DNA of 38,804 bases from an uncultured Prevotella sp. (GCA_947167845.1 CAMVJQ010000021.1:1-38804), one strand, 5' to 3'. Shown: positions 16,988 through 26,745, counted from the stretch's first letter. Numbers and translations: made by a program. The notes: generated by a model not told the origin, from the letters alone.

Positions 16988-18544
16988 GTGGATCATAATA
17001 AGTATATTATAGGCGGACTTTTGGGAATGCTCCTCATTTCAGTGCTGGCATGCTTCCTGATCTGGAAGCGCGGCAATGACCGTAACCGGGAACTTCAGGG
17101 GCAGTTGGCCGAAATGCAGGTGATGGAGAAGCGTTCTGCTGTGGTCAAAGGGGTCAGTAAGCGCATGGAGGAGATAGCATTTCAGCAGAAACTGGTGTCC
17201 GACGAACAGCGTGAGCAGGCTATCGAGCAGGCCAGGATAGCAGAGGAGATGACCCGGCTCTCCGAATTGGAACGTGAGAGGGCTGTAAAGGCAGAGCAGA
17301 CAGCCCTTGCTTCAGAGCGCACGGCCCGCGAGGCCTATCAGAATGCTGAGCATCAGCGACAGTTGGCTGACCAGCAGCGCATACAGGCAGAGTATTCCAA
17401 GCGCGTGGCAGATACGCTGAGTTACATCACTATCGGGCGGTCACTTGGCCTGCGCGCGCTGTCGCTCTATCAGGCAGGCGAAAAGGAACTGGCCGCCCTT
17501 TTGACCTATGCAGCCTACCGTTTTACCTGTGACTATGGTGACAGTCCCTACCGTGCCTCAGTCTATGACCCGCTGGTACTGGTCAGTCAGAATACGTTGG
17601 AGAAGAGCATGAAGAACGGCCCCATCACGGGTGTGGAACTGATGCCGGGCACTAAGGGCCGGGTGATCACTGTCAGTATGCTGGGTGAAATCTATCAGCA
17701 TGAGATAATCGGCAAGTCCATTTCGAGCAAGTGCCTGTTCGGTGATGGCAGATACCGGTTCAAAGATTTGTATCTGAATAGCGACGGCACAATCTATGCC
17801 GTCAGCCGCACGGGGCATCTGGTGGTCGTAAAGGATGGTGTCCCGTCAGTGATTCCGATACCGGGGGACGGCAGCCCCGCCTGGCTTGCCGGCATGGCTG
17901 GCGACAAACTCCTGATAGTGGGTTCTGGCTGTCTGGCCTTGTTTGATATGAAAAGCGGTACGATGGCCGGCATGCGTCCTATAGACTTTCAGGTGACCGG
18001 TGTCAGCCGACTGAAGGGGAGTCCGATACTCTTTGACGCCAAGGGACGGCAGCATGTCATCAACAGTCTTCAGCAGATTGCCACATCCAAGTCGCCTGTG
18101 CATGGAACCGTCACTGCCTTTGCGTATTCCAACCGTACAGGCATTTCGGCTTATGGCACCAGCGAGGGGGTCATCTATTGCATGACAACTGGCGGGCAGA
18201 TCCGTGAACTGGTGGGGCACAGTTCCAAGATCACCAAGATCAAGATGAATGGCGACAGGCTTTACTCCTCTTGCCTTGATGGGGCTGTAGACCTCTGGCA
18301 GTTGTCAGAAAACAATCCAGAACCATTAGTCCTTATCCGCTCACGGCAGTGGATACAGGACTTCACTCTCGACCAGAGCCGTGAGCACATCTGGGCTACC
18401 ACTGCCAATGGCAGCCTGATAGAGCACACGATCTCTGCCGACCAGATGGCGGCGGAACTTAAGAAGCGTCTGAAGCGCAACCTGACCGTCGAGGAATGGA
18501 ATTATTATGTAGGAAGTAACATCCCATATCGCAAGTTGTTATGA
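16988..18544 (+). CDS. Membrane-tethered coiled-coil protein with WD40-like propeller
   Basis: The 518-aa product has one transmembrane helix (about 7-26) and a long Gln/Glu/Ala-rich coiled coil (33-145). A helical segment RSLGLRALSLYQAGEKELAA and a beta-propeller region (about 190-490) follow, with repeats like ITKIKMNGDRLYSSCLDGAVDLWQ. The end, NLTVEEWNYYVGSNIPYR, looks like the terminal motif of WD40 proteins that carry STAND NTPase modules, but no NTPase is present. The propeller should lie in the periplasm. The start is GTG 16988, 17 bases after the TPR stop. Its stop overlaps the next gene by 4 bases. Function unknown. Confidence 0.8.
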   Translation: MDHNKYIIGGLLGMLLISVLACFLIWKRGNDRNRELQGQLAEMQVMEKRSAVVKGVSKRMEEIAFQQKLVSDEQREQAIEQARIAEEMTRLSELERERAVKAEQTALASERTAREAYQNAEHQRQLADQQRIQAEYSKRVADTLSYITIGRSLGLRALSLYQAGEKELAALLTYAAYRFTCDYGDSPYRASVYDPLVLVSQNTLEKSMKNGPITGVELMPGTKGRVITVSMLGEIYQHEIIGKSISSKCLFGDGRYRFKDLYLNSDGTIYAVSRTGHLVVVKDGVPSVIPIPGDGSPAWLAGMAGDKLLIVGSGCLALFDMKSGTMAGMRPIDFQVTGVSRLKGSPILFDAKGRQHVINSLQQIATSKSPVHGTVTAFAYSNRTGISAYGTSEGVIYCMTTGGQIRELVGHSSKITKIKMNGDRLYSSCLDGAVDLWQLSENNPEPLVLIRSRQWIQDFTLDQSREHIWATTANGSLIEHTISADQMAAELKKRLKRNLTVEEWNYYVGSNIPYRKLL

Positions 18545-21396
18545 TGACACGTCTGTTTATATCTCTCTGTCTGCTGTTGGGCTGCACTTCCGTCATGGCA
18601 CAGGGCATGGCGCTTATCAGAAACTATTCGGCTGCGGAATATGGCGCCCATAACCGTAACTTTGACATTCTGGCCCATGAAGACGGGACAGTCTATGTGG
18701 CTAATTTCGAGGGACTGCTCTACTACGATAATGCCGAGTGGCATATCCTCCACACGCCAAACTATGCCAATTTGACGACGCTCTACCTCGACCATTCTGG
18801 TGTCTTGTGGGTAGGAGGTTATAATTATATCGGAGAGGTGAGGCCACGTGATAACGGTGAACTCTGCCTGAAGCCAGTTGACGGAAAGGGCATCAGTGGT
18901 GAGGTCCTGAAGATATGGGAGGACGACAAAGGCCGCCTGACGTATCTGGTGAACGACGGTTCCATCTATCAGATAGTCGATGGGAGCATCAGAACAGTGC
19001 CCAATGCCAGTCAGATAGATGCAAAAGCCGGCCTGACTGATGCCGTGGAAGTCAGCCGTGACCAGAGTGGCTACAAGGTGGCAATACTTTCGGACACCAC
19101 CCAGCGGGTGACCCTTGACGAAGGGTTCGAGGTGGCTGTCAGAAAGGGTGGGGGACTCGTGGTGACGCAGCCCTCAACTGGCAAGAACTATACGGTGACG
19201 CAGCGTAACGGACTCTGTTCAGACAATATCGTCCGCGTGTCGTACAACGGGCACGGCCTGCTCTGGGGAGCCACCGACAATGGCCTCTTCTGTCTGGCCA
19301 TCCCCTCATCCTACTCGCGCTTCACCTCATACGAGGGTCTGACGGGTGATGTGCTCTCAATCACTGAATTCAAAGGCCGGAGATATGTTGGCACTTCCGA
19401 CGGCCTTTACTGTCTTGAGGGAAACCGCCAGTTCGTCAGAGTGCAGGGAGTGAAACTGGCCTGCTGGGGGCTGTTGGAAGATGGAAACCGTCTGCTGGCC
19501 GCCACAGCCAACGGTATCTACAGCGTGGCGGGGCCAGCGGAGGTTATGAGACTCACTGAGCAGAGTTGCACGGCACTGTTTCGCGACGGCGACTGTCTCT
19601 ATACCGGCGAGGCCGACGGCGTATGGATGCAGGAGACAGGCAAAGCACGCCGGAGGGTGTTCGAGTTGCCTTACGTAGACCATATCTATAAAGACGGTAA
19701 TGGCGCTTTCTGGTTGTCAAATGTGTACGGCAAGGCAGGCGTCCGCCGCGCTTCCGACCGTGATTTCAGAGCCTATCACCTCGAGGGCGACGCGGAGTCG
19801 GCTCTCACTATCGTGAAGACAGGAAGCGACGTTGTGGCCCTGAAGTCAGAGTCGACGAAGCCGTTCCCCTATCCGCTCTTCTCGTATGCCGACGAGCAGG
19901 GCACCACCTGGCTCACTGATGTCGAAGGCAAGCACCTGTATGCGTGGAAGGACGGGCGGCGGCAGGCTGACTGGACGAAGTTCCTCACCCCTTTGCGTGA
20001 CATGACCATACGTTCCGTCTACCGGAAGGGCAATGAACTGTGGGTGGGCGGTCAGAACGGCATCACCATCATCAACACTACCGTCCGAGATGCGGCCATC
20101 TTGACGAAGTCGCGGTTGCGCTTCCGTTCGGCTCGTCTTGGCAATGACAGCATCCTCTGGGGGGGATTCACGGAAGGCACCACGCTCAACCTGGCCAGCA
20201 ATGAGCGTAACCTCAGTTTCACCTATGGAGTCGATTTCGCTCCGTTGATAGGCGGAACGCTCTATCGCTTTCAGTTGGACAACGAGGGATGGAGCGGTTG
20301 GACCAGCGAGCAGATGCTCAGTTTCAACGGCATCTCCTATGGCACCTATCGTCTGAGCGTTCAGGCCATGCTTCCTTCGGGTGAACTGACAGATGTCGCC
20401 ACGATCGACTTCGTCATAGCCTTTCCTTTCTATCTGAAGTGGTACATGCAGTTTTTCTATCTTTTCTTGCTGGCGTTGATAGCCTACGGCGTGTTCCGAC
20501 ATCGTATTCGTAGGCTGGAGCGGGAAAAGCAGAAATTGGAAAGCACCGTCAAGGAGCGGACTGCCGACCTGGAGCAGGCCCTTGCCAATTTGGGAAATGC
20601 CCAGCAGGAACTGCTGCGCAGCGAACGGATGGCCACCGTCGGAAAACTGACACAGGGACTGGTAGACCGAATTCTGAATCCATTGAACTATATCACGAAC
20701 TTCACAAAACTGTCGGGAGATCTGGTGAAGGACATCCGGGAAAACGTGGAAGACGAGAAGGACAGCATGGATGCCGACAATTACGATGACACCGTCGATG
20801 CCCTTGGCCTGCTGCATGACAATCTGCAGAAGGTCGACAAGCACAGTCAGAACACGACGCGTATGGTGAAGGCCATGGGCGAGATCATGAAGGACCGGAC
20901 GACGGCTTTTCGGCAGTTGGATCTCGTCGCTGTGCTGGGGCAGACATTTGAGACGTTCAGGTATCAAAAGTCACATGAAATCGGGGAGCACACGATAAGC
21001 GTAAGTGCTGACATGCCTTCGACACCTATGATGCTACAAGGCAGTGCCCAGCAGTTGAATAAGGCCATCACCAGCCTGCTCGACAATGCCCTCTTTGCCA
21101 TCATCAGAAAGGATAGCAAGGGGCATTACGAAGGTGCCCTGTCGCTTAAGGTGACTGCTGTTGAAGGCCATGCTGTCATCGCTGTCACGGATAATGGTAT
21201 CGGCATTGAGGCTACGATAATGGACAAGATCTTCGACCCCTTCTTCACCACCAAAACCACCAGCGAGGCTACCGGCATCGGTCTCTATATCTGCCGCGAG
21301 ATCATTCAGAATCATCGTGGCGACATCAGCGTCCGCTCAGAGAAGAATGTGCTGACGGAGTTTATCATCACTTTACCATTGACAGAGAATCTATGA
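18541..21396 (+). CDS. Histidine-kinase-like sensor lacking the phospho-acceptor histidine
   Basis: The 951-aa membrane protein has a signal peptide (1-21) and a periplasmic two-component-type beta-propeller (about 25-520, repeats such as LYLDHSGVLWVGG). A Y_Y_Y domain (about 530-622), a transmembrane helix (about 630-650), a coiled coil and a kinase core follow. ATP-binding boxes are intact: N849 in LLDNALFAI, DNGIGI at 884-889, TGIGLY at 911-916. The dimerisation helix reads GLVDRILNPLNYI (706-718): D709 replaces the usual phospho-accepting His and R710 the following Glu. No response regulator is nearby. It may be a pseudokinase or signal by a non-standard route. ATGA overlaps join it to both neighbours. 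Confidence 0.85.
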   Translation: MMTRLFISLCLLLGCTSVMAQGMALIRNYSAAEYGAHNRNFDILAHEDGTVYVANFEGLLYYDNAEWHILHTPNYANLTTLYLDHSGVLWVGGYNYIGEVRPRDNGELCLKPVDGKGISGEVLKIWEDDKGRLTYLVNDGSIYQIVDGSIRTVPNASQIDAKAGLTDAVEVSRDQSGYKVAILSDTTQRVTLDEGFEVAVRKGGGLVVTQPSTGKNYTVTQRNGLCSDNIVRVSYNGHGLLWGATDNGLFCLAIPSSYSRFTSYEGLTGDVLSITEFKGRRYVGTSDGLYCLEGNRQFVRVQGVKLACWGLLEDGNRLLAATANGIYSVAGPAEVMRLTEQSCTALFRDGDCLYTGEADGVWMQETGKARRRVFELPYVDHIYKDGNGAFWLSNVYGKAGVRRASDRDFRAYHLEGDAESALTIVKTGSDVVALKSESTKPFPYPLFSYADEQGTTWLTDVEGKHLYAWKDGRRQADWTKFLTPLRDMTIRSVYRKGNELWVGGQNGITIINTTVRDAAILTKSRLRFRSARLGNDSILWGGFTEGTTLNLASNERNLSFTYGVDFAPLIGGTLYRFQLDNEGWSGWTSEQMLSFNGISYGTYRLSVQAMLPSGELTDVATIDFVIAFPFYLKWYMQFFYLFLLALIAYGVFRHRIRRLEREKQKLESTVKERTADLEQALANLGNAQQELLRSERMATVGKLTQGLVDRILNPLNYITNFTKLSGDLVKDIRENVEDEKDSMDADNYDDTVDALGLLHDNLQKVDKHSQNTTRMVKAMGEIMKDRTTAFRQLDLVAVLGQTFETFRYQKSHEIGEHTISVSADMPSTPMMLQGSAQQLNKAITSLLDNALFAIIRKDSKGHYEGALSLKVTAVEGHAVIAVTDNGIGIEATIMDKIFDPFFTTKTTSEATGIGLYICREIIQNHRGDISVRSEKNVLTEFIITLPLTENL

Positions 21397-23762
21397 GGAA
21401 AAACTTTTTCATAGCCATACTTGGCCTGCTGCTGGCTACAGGTCTCCACGCGCAGGATGATGCAGTGCCACAGGCTTTCCAGCAGGCTGAGCAGGAGTTT
21501 CAGATAGGGCGGGTGGCACAATCGCGCGAGTTGCTGCTCAGCAATATGTCGCAGTTCCAGGGGACGGTGCGCCAGGAAGCCTACCGCCTGCTGACGCTCT
21601 GCTATCTGTCTGAGGACAACGACGAGGAAGCGCGGCACTGTGCCCAGTTGCTGCTCGACGAGAGTCCTTACTATACCCCGTCGCTGCAGGACCCGCAACT
21701 GTTTGTGGACCTCATCGCCACGCTTAGAGCGGGCCGATCTGCCAGCATCACCACCGCCTCGCGCCAAGCAGAGACGCTCGAAGAGGCCCCCGTGCCCGTG
21801 ACGCTGATCACCGAGGAGATGATCCGTCTGAGTACGGCCCGCAACCTGCAGGAACTGCTCGACGAGTATGTGCCGGGCATGGGTGTCCAGGAGGGAGAGC
21901 AGGCCAATCTTGTGGTGCGCGGTGTCCTTGACCGTACGTCCGACAATATTCTGGTGATGCGCAATGGCGTGCGTATGAACAGTTTTCTGACTCTGACGGC
22001 TCCGCTCGACTATCGCGTCTCGCTGGCAAACGTCAAGCAGATAGAAGTGCTGCGCGGTCCTGCCTCGTCGCTCTACGGCAATGCGGCCCTGATGGCGGTG
22101 GTCAACATCATCACTAAGGACGGGGCCGACGTGGATGGCATCAAGGTGACGGCGGGAGGCGGCAACTTCCATACGTGGAAGGGCGACTTCGTGGCCGGCA
22201 AGCAGTTCCTCGACTCCAATGTGCTGGTGTGGGCCTCCATCTACAACTCAAAGGGCACCCGGTGGGACATCCCCGCCGACAGTCAGATGGACAACTACGG
22301 TGCCGACCAGCGCGATGGCTATCTCTATGTGGGGGGCTACAATCGAAGGCCGTCTTACGACATCGGCCTGAACTACTCCTGGAAGGGACTGACCATCTAT
22401 GCCACCCACCAGTACGGCAAACGTGTGCTGCCTTACACTGCGAGCGTAGAACTGTATCCGTACGACGATATGTTCGAGTTGGAAGGTGATATGCCCGGCT
22501 ATGCCTCCAGCGTCAGCACTGCCAACCTGCGGTATGCCAATACGTGGAAACGCTGGTCGCTGGAAGCGAATGTCATGGGGACGTATGAGACGTTAAAGAG
22601 TTTTTACCCTCGGGCTTTGGTGAATGAGGTATATCAGACGAAGTCCCCTTCCTTCAGTTGGGGGGGCGACGTGAAGGCCGTCTATAAATATCCGGCCTCA
22701 CGCATGGGTGAAGGCTCCCTTCTGGTGGGCATGCAGATGGAGAACTATAAATGGGTGGAAGACGAATACAGGGCTTTTTTATTATCCGACCTTGAAGAAG
22801 ATGTCGTCAGGGAGCAGGTGGATGAAGGCTATATCAATATGCAAGCGGAAACCTCAGTGTATAATTATCTGGAGCGCACGATATCGCCTTTCCTGCAGAT
22901 GAAGCACTCTTTCTCTCCCGGTCTGATAGCCAACCTGGGGCTGCGCTATGACATCCGCGACAGGGCTATTGGCAAGAATATCAGTAAGTTGTCGCCACGC
23001 CTGGCACTTATCTATATGCCTTCGCCCCGTACAAGCGTGAAATTTTCCTACGGCCATTCCTTTGTCGACATGACTGTAGGCGACCGTTTGCTGCAGAAGG
23101 CACTGGACTCCATGCTGGAACCGCATTCAGTGGACAACATCCAACTGTCGGGGATGTTCAGTTTTCCCAAACTCAATCTACAGTGGGAGACCAACCTGTT
23201 TTATAACAAAAGTGGACGTGTGCGCTTCCTGGGCTGGGATTTGAACAACACGTTTGTCAAGAACGTGGGATGGGAGAATGTGCTGACTTACAGCCAACCG
23301 GGCTTCCAGGCACGGTTCACCACCTATCTGCAACACATCATTTCCAACTCCTTTGTAGAGAGAGAAGATGTCCCGGAATTCAACCATTCTTGGCAAAAGC
23401 CTCCCTCTCTGACCTGTTCTGATCTGATGATGCACCTGAAGTTGTCGAAGAGGCTTCTTGGCAGCCTCTGGCTCACTGCCAATGGCTCATTTGCTTCAGC
23501 AGCCGAATTGCGCGCCATTAAGAGCGATATCACGAATCCCAATGACCCAGTGTGGGAATCAACAGATTCTCGAGGGCTTTATTCCTTCAATACGCCTGCC
23601 CGTTTCCTGCTCGACCTGGGTGCCCGCTACAGTTGGCGCTGCCTCGACTTCTCCGTCATCTGCAAGAATGCCCTCAACCACACCTATCGGCTTATAGGCG
23701 AGCGGGATATTGTGCTCCAGCAGCGCCGCACACTGCTTGCCACACTCACCGTCAGCCTGTAG
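21393..23762 (+). CDS. TonB-dependent receptor with helical N-terminal region
   Basis: This 789-aa outer-membrane receptor has a signal peptide (1-20, ending LHAQ). Residues 25-115 are helical and TPR-like (QAFQQAEQEFQIGRVAQSREL) instead of the usual carboxypeptidase-like domain. A plug domain (about 130-245: PVPVTLITEEMI, IEVLRGPASSLYGNAALMAVVNIIT) and a 22-strand-type barrel follow. No SusD partner is adjacent, which argues against a glycan-uptake pair; a siderophore, cobalamin-like or peptide substrate is possible. The ATG overlaps the sensor gene stop by 4 bases, so sensor and receptor are made together. Confidence 0.92.
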   Translation: MRKNFFIAILGLLLATGLHAQDDAVPQAFQQAEQEFQIGRVAQSRELLLSNMSQFQGTVRQEAYRLLTLCYLSEDNDEEARHCAQLLLDESPYYTPSLQDPQLFVDLIATLRAGRSASITTASRQAETLEEAPVPVTLITEEMIRLSTARNLQELLDEYVPGMGVQEGEQANLVVRGVLDRTSDNILVMRNGVRMNSFLTLTAPLDYRVSLANVKQIEVLRGPASSLYGNAALMAVVNIITKDGADVDGIKVTAGGGNFHTWKGDFVAGKQFLDSNVLVWASIYNSKGTRWDIPADSQMDNYGADQRDGYLYVGGYNRRPSYDIGLNYSWKGLTIYATHQYGKRVLPYTASVELYPYDDMFELEGDMPGYASSVSTANLRYANTWKRWSLEANVMGTYETLKSFYPRALVNEVYQTKSPSFSWGGDVKAVYKYPASRMGEGSLLVGMQMENYKWVEDEYRAFLLSDLEEDVVREQVDEGYINMQAETSVYNYLERTISPFLQMKHSFSPGLIANLGLRYDIRDRAIGKNISKLSPRLALIYMPSPRTSVKFSYGHSFVDMTVGDRLLQKALDSMLEPHSVDNIQLSGMFSFPKLNLQWETNLFYNKSGRVRFLGWDLNNTFVKNVGWENVLTYSQPGFQARFTTYLQHIISNSFVEREDVPEFNHSWQKPPSLTCSDLMMHLKLSKRLLGSLWLTANGSFASAAELRAIKSDITNPNDPVWESTDSRGLYSFNTPARFLLDLGARYSWRCLDFSVICKNALNHTYRLIGERDIVLQQRRTLLATLTVSL

Positions 23763-23785
23763 CAGAGAGAAATAACAGCAGAAAT

Positions 23786-23816
23786 TTTGTTATATCGGCG
23801 AAAAAGTGTATCTTTG
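23786..23816 (+). promoter_or_regulatory. Promoter of thrS
   Basis: TTTG (23786-23789), 19 bases, TATCTTTG (23809-23816). It shows that thrS is transcribed independently of the upstream four-gene unit. Confidence 0.85.
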
Positions 23817-23840
23817 CAGCCAAATTTCATAATATATTAT

Positions 23841-23880
23841 AAAAAGGTAAAAAAGTAAAAAGGTAAAAAAGTAAAAAAGG
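23841..23880 (+). repeat. A-rich octamer repeats in the thrS leader
   Basis: Five units of AAAAAGGT/AAAAAAGT type in a row end at the base before the thrS ATG. The last unit could act as the ribosome binding site. Related repeats lie after thrS (25826-25860) and, inverted, at 25950-25983. Confidence 0.8.
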
Positions 23881-23881
23881 T

Positions 23882-25825
23882 ATGATTAACATCACTTTTC
23901 CAGACGGATCTGTTCGCTCGTATGAGCAGGGCGTTACTGGCTATCAAATTGCAGAGAGCATCTCGCCGGCTCTCGCACGCAGCGTACTCTGCTGCGGTGT
24001 CAACGGTGAGACTGTAGAACTGAACCGTCCCATCACCGAGGATGCCACCATCGCACTCTATAAGTGGGACGACGAGGAGGGCAAGCACACCTTCTGGCAC
24101 ACGTCGGCACACCTGCTGGCTGAGGCTCTCAAGGAACTTTATCCTGGCATCCAGTTCGGATTCGGACCTGCCGTCGAGAACGGCTTCTTCTATGACGTGC
24201 TGCTGAAAGACGGCGAGAGCATCAAGGAGAGCGACTTCCCGAAGATAGAGGCGAAGATGAAGGAACTGGCTTCGAAGAAGGAGCCTGTGGTGCGCCGCGA
24301 GGTGGCCAAGGCCGAGGCTCTCAAGGAATTTGCCGCCGACGGCCAGACCTACAAGTGCGAGCATATCGAGCAAGACCTCGAAGACGGTACAATCACTACC
24401 TATACGCAGGGTCGCTTCACCGACCTCTGCCGTGGCCCGCACCTTGTCGATACTGGCGAGATCAAGGCTATCAAGTTGACCTCTGTCGCAGGTGCTTTCT
24501 GGCGTGGCGATGCCACCCGCGAGCAGATGCAGCGCCTCTATGGCATCACCTTCCCCAAGAAGAAGATGCTCGACGAGTATCTCGTGATGCTCGAGGAGGC
24601 CAAGAAGCGCGACCATCGCAAGATAGGCAAGGAGATGGAACTCTTCATGTTCTCTGAGATGGTGGGCAAGGGCCTGCCCATCTGGCTGCCGAAGGGCACC
24701 GACCTCCGTCTGCGCCTGCAGGACCATCTGCGCAAGGTGCAGAAGCGCTACGGCTATCAGGAGGTCATCACGCCGCACATTGGCGGCAAGAGCCTCTACG
24801 TCACTTCGGGTCACTATGCCCACTATGGCCAGGACTCCTTCCGTCCTATCACCACACCAGAGGAGGGCGAGGAGTACATGCTGAAGCCGATGAACTGTCC
24901 TCACCACTGTGAGATCTTTGCCTGGAAGCCTCGCTCCTATAAGGACCTGCCCCTGCGCATTGCTGAGTTTGGTACGGTCTATCGTTATGAGCAGAGTGGT
25001 GAGTTGCACGGTCTGACCCGTGTGCGCTCGTTCACTCAGGACGATGCCCACCTCTTCTGCCGTCCCGATCAGGTGAAGCAGGAGTTCCTCAACGTGATGG
25101 ATATCATCGGTGTCGTGCTGACTGCTTTTGGCTTCAACTTTGAGGCACAGATCTCGCTGCGCGACCCCAACAACCACGAGAAATATGTGGGCACCGACGA
25201 GGACTGGGCTCTGGCTGAGAAGGCCATTGTCGAGGCTTGCGAGGAGAAGGGCCTTCATGCCAAGGTGGAATATGGAGAGGCCGCCTTCTATGGACCGAAA
25301 CTCGACTTCATGATCAAGGATGCTATCGGACGTCGCTGGCAGTTGGGCACCATTCAGGTGGACTACAACCTGCCCAAGCGCTTCCAACTTGAGTACACCG
25401 ACGAGGACAATACGAAGAAGACGCCCGTGATGATCCACCGTGCTCCCTTCGGGTCTCTCGAGCGCTTTACCGCTGTGCTCATCGAGCATACCAGCGGTCA
25501 CTTTCCCCTCTGGCTCACACCCGACCAGGTGGCTATCCTGCCGCTTTCGGAGAAGTACAACGACTACGCTCAGGAGGTCTGCCGCAAGTTCAGCGAAGGC
25601 GGTGTGCGCGCCACTATCGACTTGCGCAATGAGAAACTGGGCCGCAAGATTCGCGACAACGAGTTGAAGCGCATTCCCTACATGGTCATCGTCGGCGAGA
25701 AGGAAGAGTGTGACGGTACTGTGGCCGTTCGTCCCCAGGGCGGTGGCGAGCAGAGCGTGAAGACCATACAGGAGTTTATCGATGAGGTGAACGCCAAGGT
25801 GGCTGAAATGACGAAAGACTTTTGA
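23882..25825 (+). CDS. thrS: Threonyl-tRNA synthetase
   Basis: This 647-aa cytoplasmic class II synthetase charges tRNA-Thr. A TGS domain (1-62) and an editing domain with the HTSAHLL motif (about 73-79) precede the catalytic core. The core has the zinc region MNCPHHCE, motif 2 around [16 protein letters not shown] and motif 3 [11 protein letters not shown]. The anticodon-binding domain follows (about 540-647). The length is normal. It has its own promoter and a repeat-filled leader, and precedes infC, rpmI and rplT as in many bacteria. Confidence 0.97.
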   Translation: MINITFPDGSVRSYEQGVTGYQIAESISPALARSVLCCGVNGETVELNRPITEDATIALYKWDDEEGKHTFWHTSAHLLAEALKELYPGIQFGFGPAVENGFFYDVLLKDGESIKESDFPKIEAKMKELASKKEPVVRREVAKAEALKEFAADGQTYKCEHIEQDLEDGTITTYTQGRFTDLCRGPHLVDTGEIKAIKLTSVAGAFWRGDATREQMQRLYGITFPKKKMLDEYLVMLEEAKKRDHRKIGKEMELFMFSEMVGKGLPIWLPKGTDLRLRLQDHLRKVQKRYGYQEVITPHIGGKSLYVTSGHYAHYGQDSFRPITTPEEGEEYMLKPMNCPHHCEIFAWKPRSYKDLPLRIAEFGTVYRYEQSGELHGLTRVRSFTQDDAHLFCRPDQVKQEFLNVMDIIGVVLTAFGFNFEAQISLRDPNNHEKYVGTDEDWALAEKAIVEACEEKGLHAKVEYGEAAFYGPKLDFMIKDAIGRRWQLGTIQVDYNLPKRFQLEYTDEDNTKKTPVMIHRAPFGSLERFTAVLIEHTSGHFPLWLTPDQVAILPLSEKYNDYAQEVCRKFSEGGVRATIDLRNEKLGRKIRDNELKRIPYMVIVGEKEECDGTVAVRPQGGGEQSVKTIQEFIDEVNAKVAEMTKDF

Positions 25826-25983
25826 AAGGTAAAAAAGTAAAAGATAAAAAGGTAAAAAGGTGGATTGGACAGAGAAAAGACTGAAAGTTGATAAAATGGC
25901 GGCAGACTATGTTAAAAAAAACAAAATATTGTTTGCGCGTGCTATTTTTATCCTTTTACCTTTCTATCTTTTTACTTTTTTTA
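25826..25983. repeat. Inverted A/T-rich repeat arrays between thrS and infC
   Basis: An AAAAAGGT/AAAAAAGT-type array at 25826-25860 faces its approximate reverse complement at 25950-25983 across about 90 bases. The transcript could form a long A-U stem. The right array also contains the -33 region of the infC promoter (TTTC at 25961-25964). No gene lies between the arrays. Confidence 0.65.
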
Positions 25984-25992
25984 GTAATTTTG
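25961..25992 (+). promoter_or_regulatory. Promoter of infC-rpmI-rplT
   Basis: TTTC (25961-25964, one off TTTG), 20 bases, TAATTTTG (25985-25992), ending 25 bases before the infC start. Confidence 0.75.
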
Positions 25993-26017
25993 CAGCCGAT
26001 TTCTTAAAAAATAGTTG

Positions 26018-26722
26018 ATGAAGAATGACAAATTAAAGAATCAGTACCGCATCAATGAACAGATACGAGTACGTGAAGTCCGCATCGTAGGCGACAATGG
26101 TTCAACCGTAGTTCCTACTCGCGATGCATTGAATATGGCACGTGAACAGGGAGTGGATCTCGTAGAGATTTCACCAAATGCCAATCCACCAGTTTGCCGT
26201 CTCATCGATTACTCAAAGTTCCTTTACCAGCAGAAAAAGCGCCAGAAGGAAATGAAGGCCAAGCAGGTGAAGGTAGAGGTGAAGGAAATCCGCTTCGGAC
26301 CTCAGACTGATGAGCATGACTATCAGTTCAAACTCAAGCACGCCAGGGAGTTCCTGGAGGAAGGCAACAAGGTGCGAGCCTATGTGTTCTTCCGCGGACG
26401 CTCCATCCTGTTCAAGGAGCAGGGAGAGGTGCTTCTCCTCCGTTTCGCCAACGATCTGGAGGAAGTGGGTAAGGTAGAAGGCATGCCGTCGCTCGAGGGT
26501 AAGAAGATGTTCCTCTATCTGGCTCCGAAAAAGGCTGGTGCTCAGAAGAAGAGTCAGCAAGCCCGCGACCGTGAGGCTGCAGAGGCAGAGGCCAAGGAGG
26601 CAAAGAAGGTTCAGGCAGAGCCAAAGGTGGCTGATACAGAGACACCTGCTAACGGAGGGCTGCTTGCGAATGCCAAAATCTCGGCTGACGCTTTGAAGAA
26701 GTTGACAGAGACAGAAGACTAA
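26018..26722 (+). CDS. infC: Translation initiation factor IF-3
   Basis: This 234-aa factor binds the 30S subunit and checks start-codon choice. The N-domain shows [16 protein letters not shown] and [20 protein letters not shown]. The C-domain contains [21 protein letters not shown]. After the core (about residue 175) comes a 60-residue extension rich in Ala, Glu and Lys, as in other Bacteroidetes; it is longer than the E. coli protein (180 aa). ATG 26018 is preferred. The preceding TTG at 26015 is in frame just after a TAG and is a possible weak start, of interest because infC often uses rare starts for self-control. Confidence 0.95.
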   Translation: MKNDKLKNQYRINEQIRVREVRIVGDNGSTVVPTRDALNMAREQGVDLVEISPNANPPVCRLIDYSKFLYQQKKRQKEMKAKQVKVEVKEIRFGPQTDEHDYQFKLKHAREFLEEGNKVRAYVFFRGRSILFKEQGEVLLLRFANDLEEVGKVEGMPSLEGKKMFLYLAPKKAGAQKKSQQARDREAAEAEAKEAKKVQAEPKVADTETPANGGLLANAKISADALKKLTETED

Positions 26723-26723
26723 T

Positions 26724-26745
26724 GGTCAATGTTCAATGTTCAATG
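26724..26745 (+). repeat. TCAATGT heptamer repeats between infC and rpmI
   Basis: Three near copies of TCAATGT follow the infC stop at once, inside a 98-base spacer that otherwise holds a GC-rich patch (GGTGCGCTGCGCCCGG). The patch could form a small hairpin that affects rpmI translation. Confidence 0.6.

Noticed and set aside
23837..25501. Long minus-strand open frame opposite thrS
   Set aside because: thrS is unmistakable on the plus strand; the antisense product is a Leu/Val/His-rich mirror without motifs.
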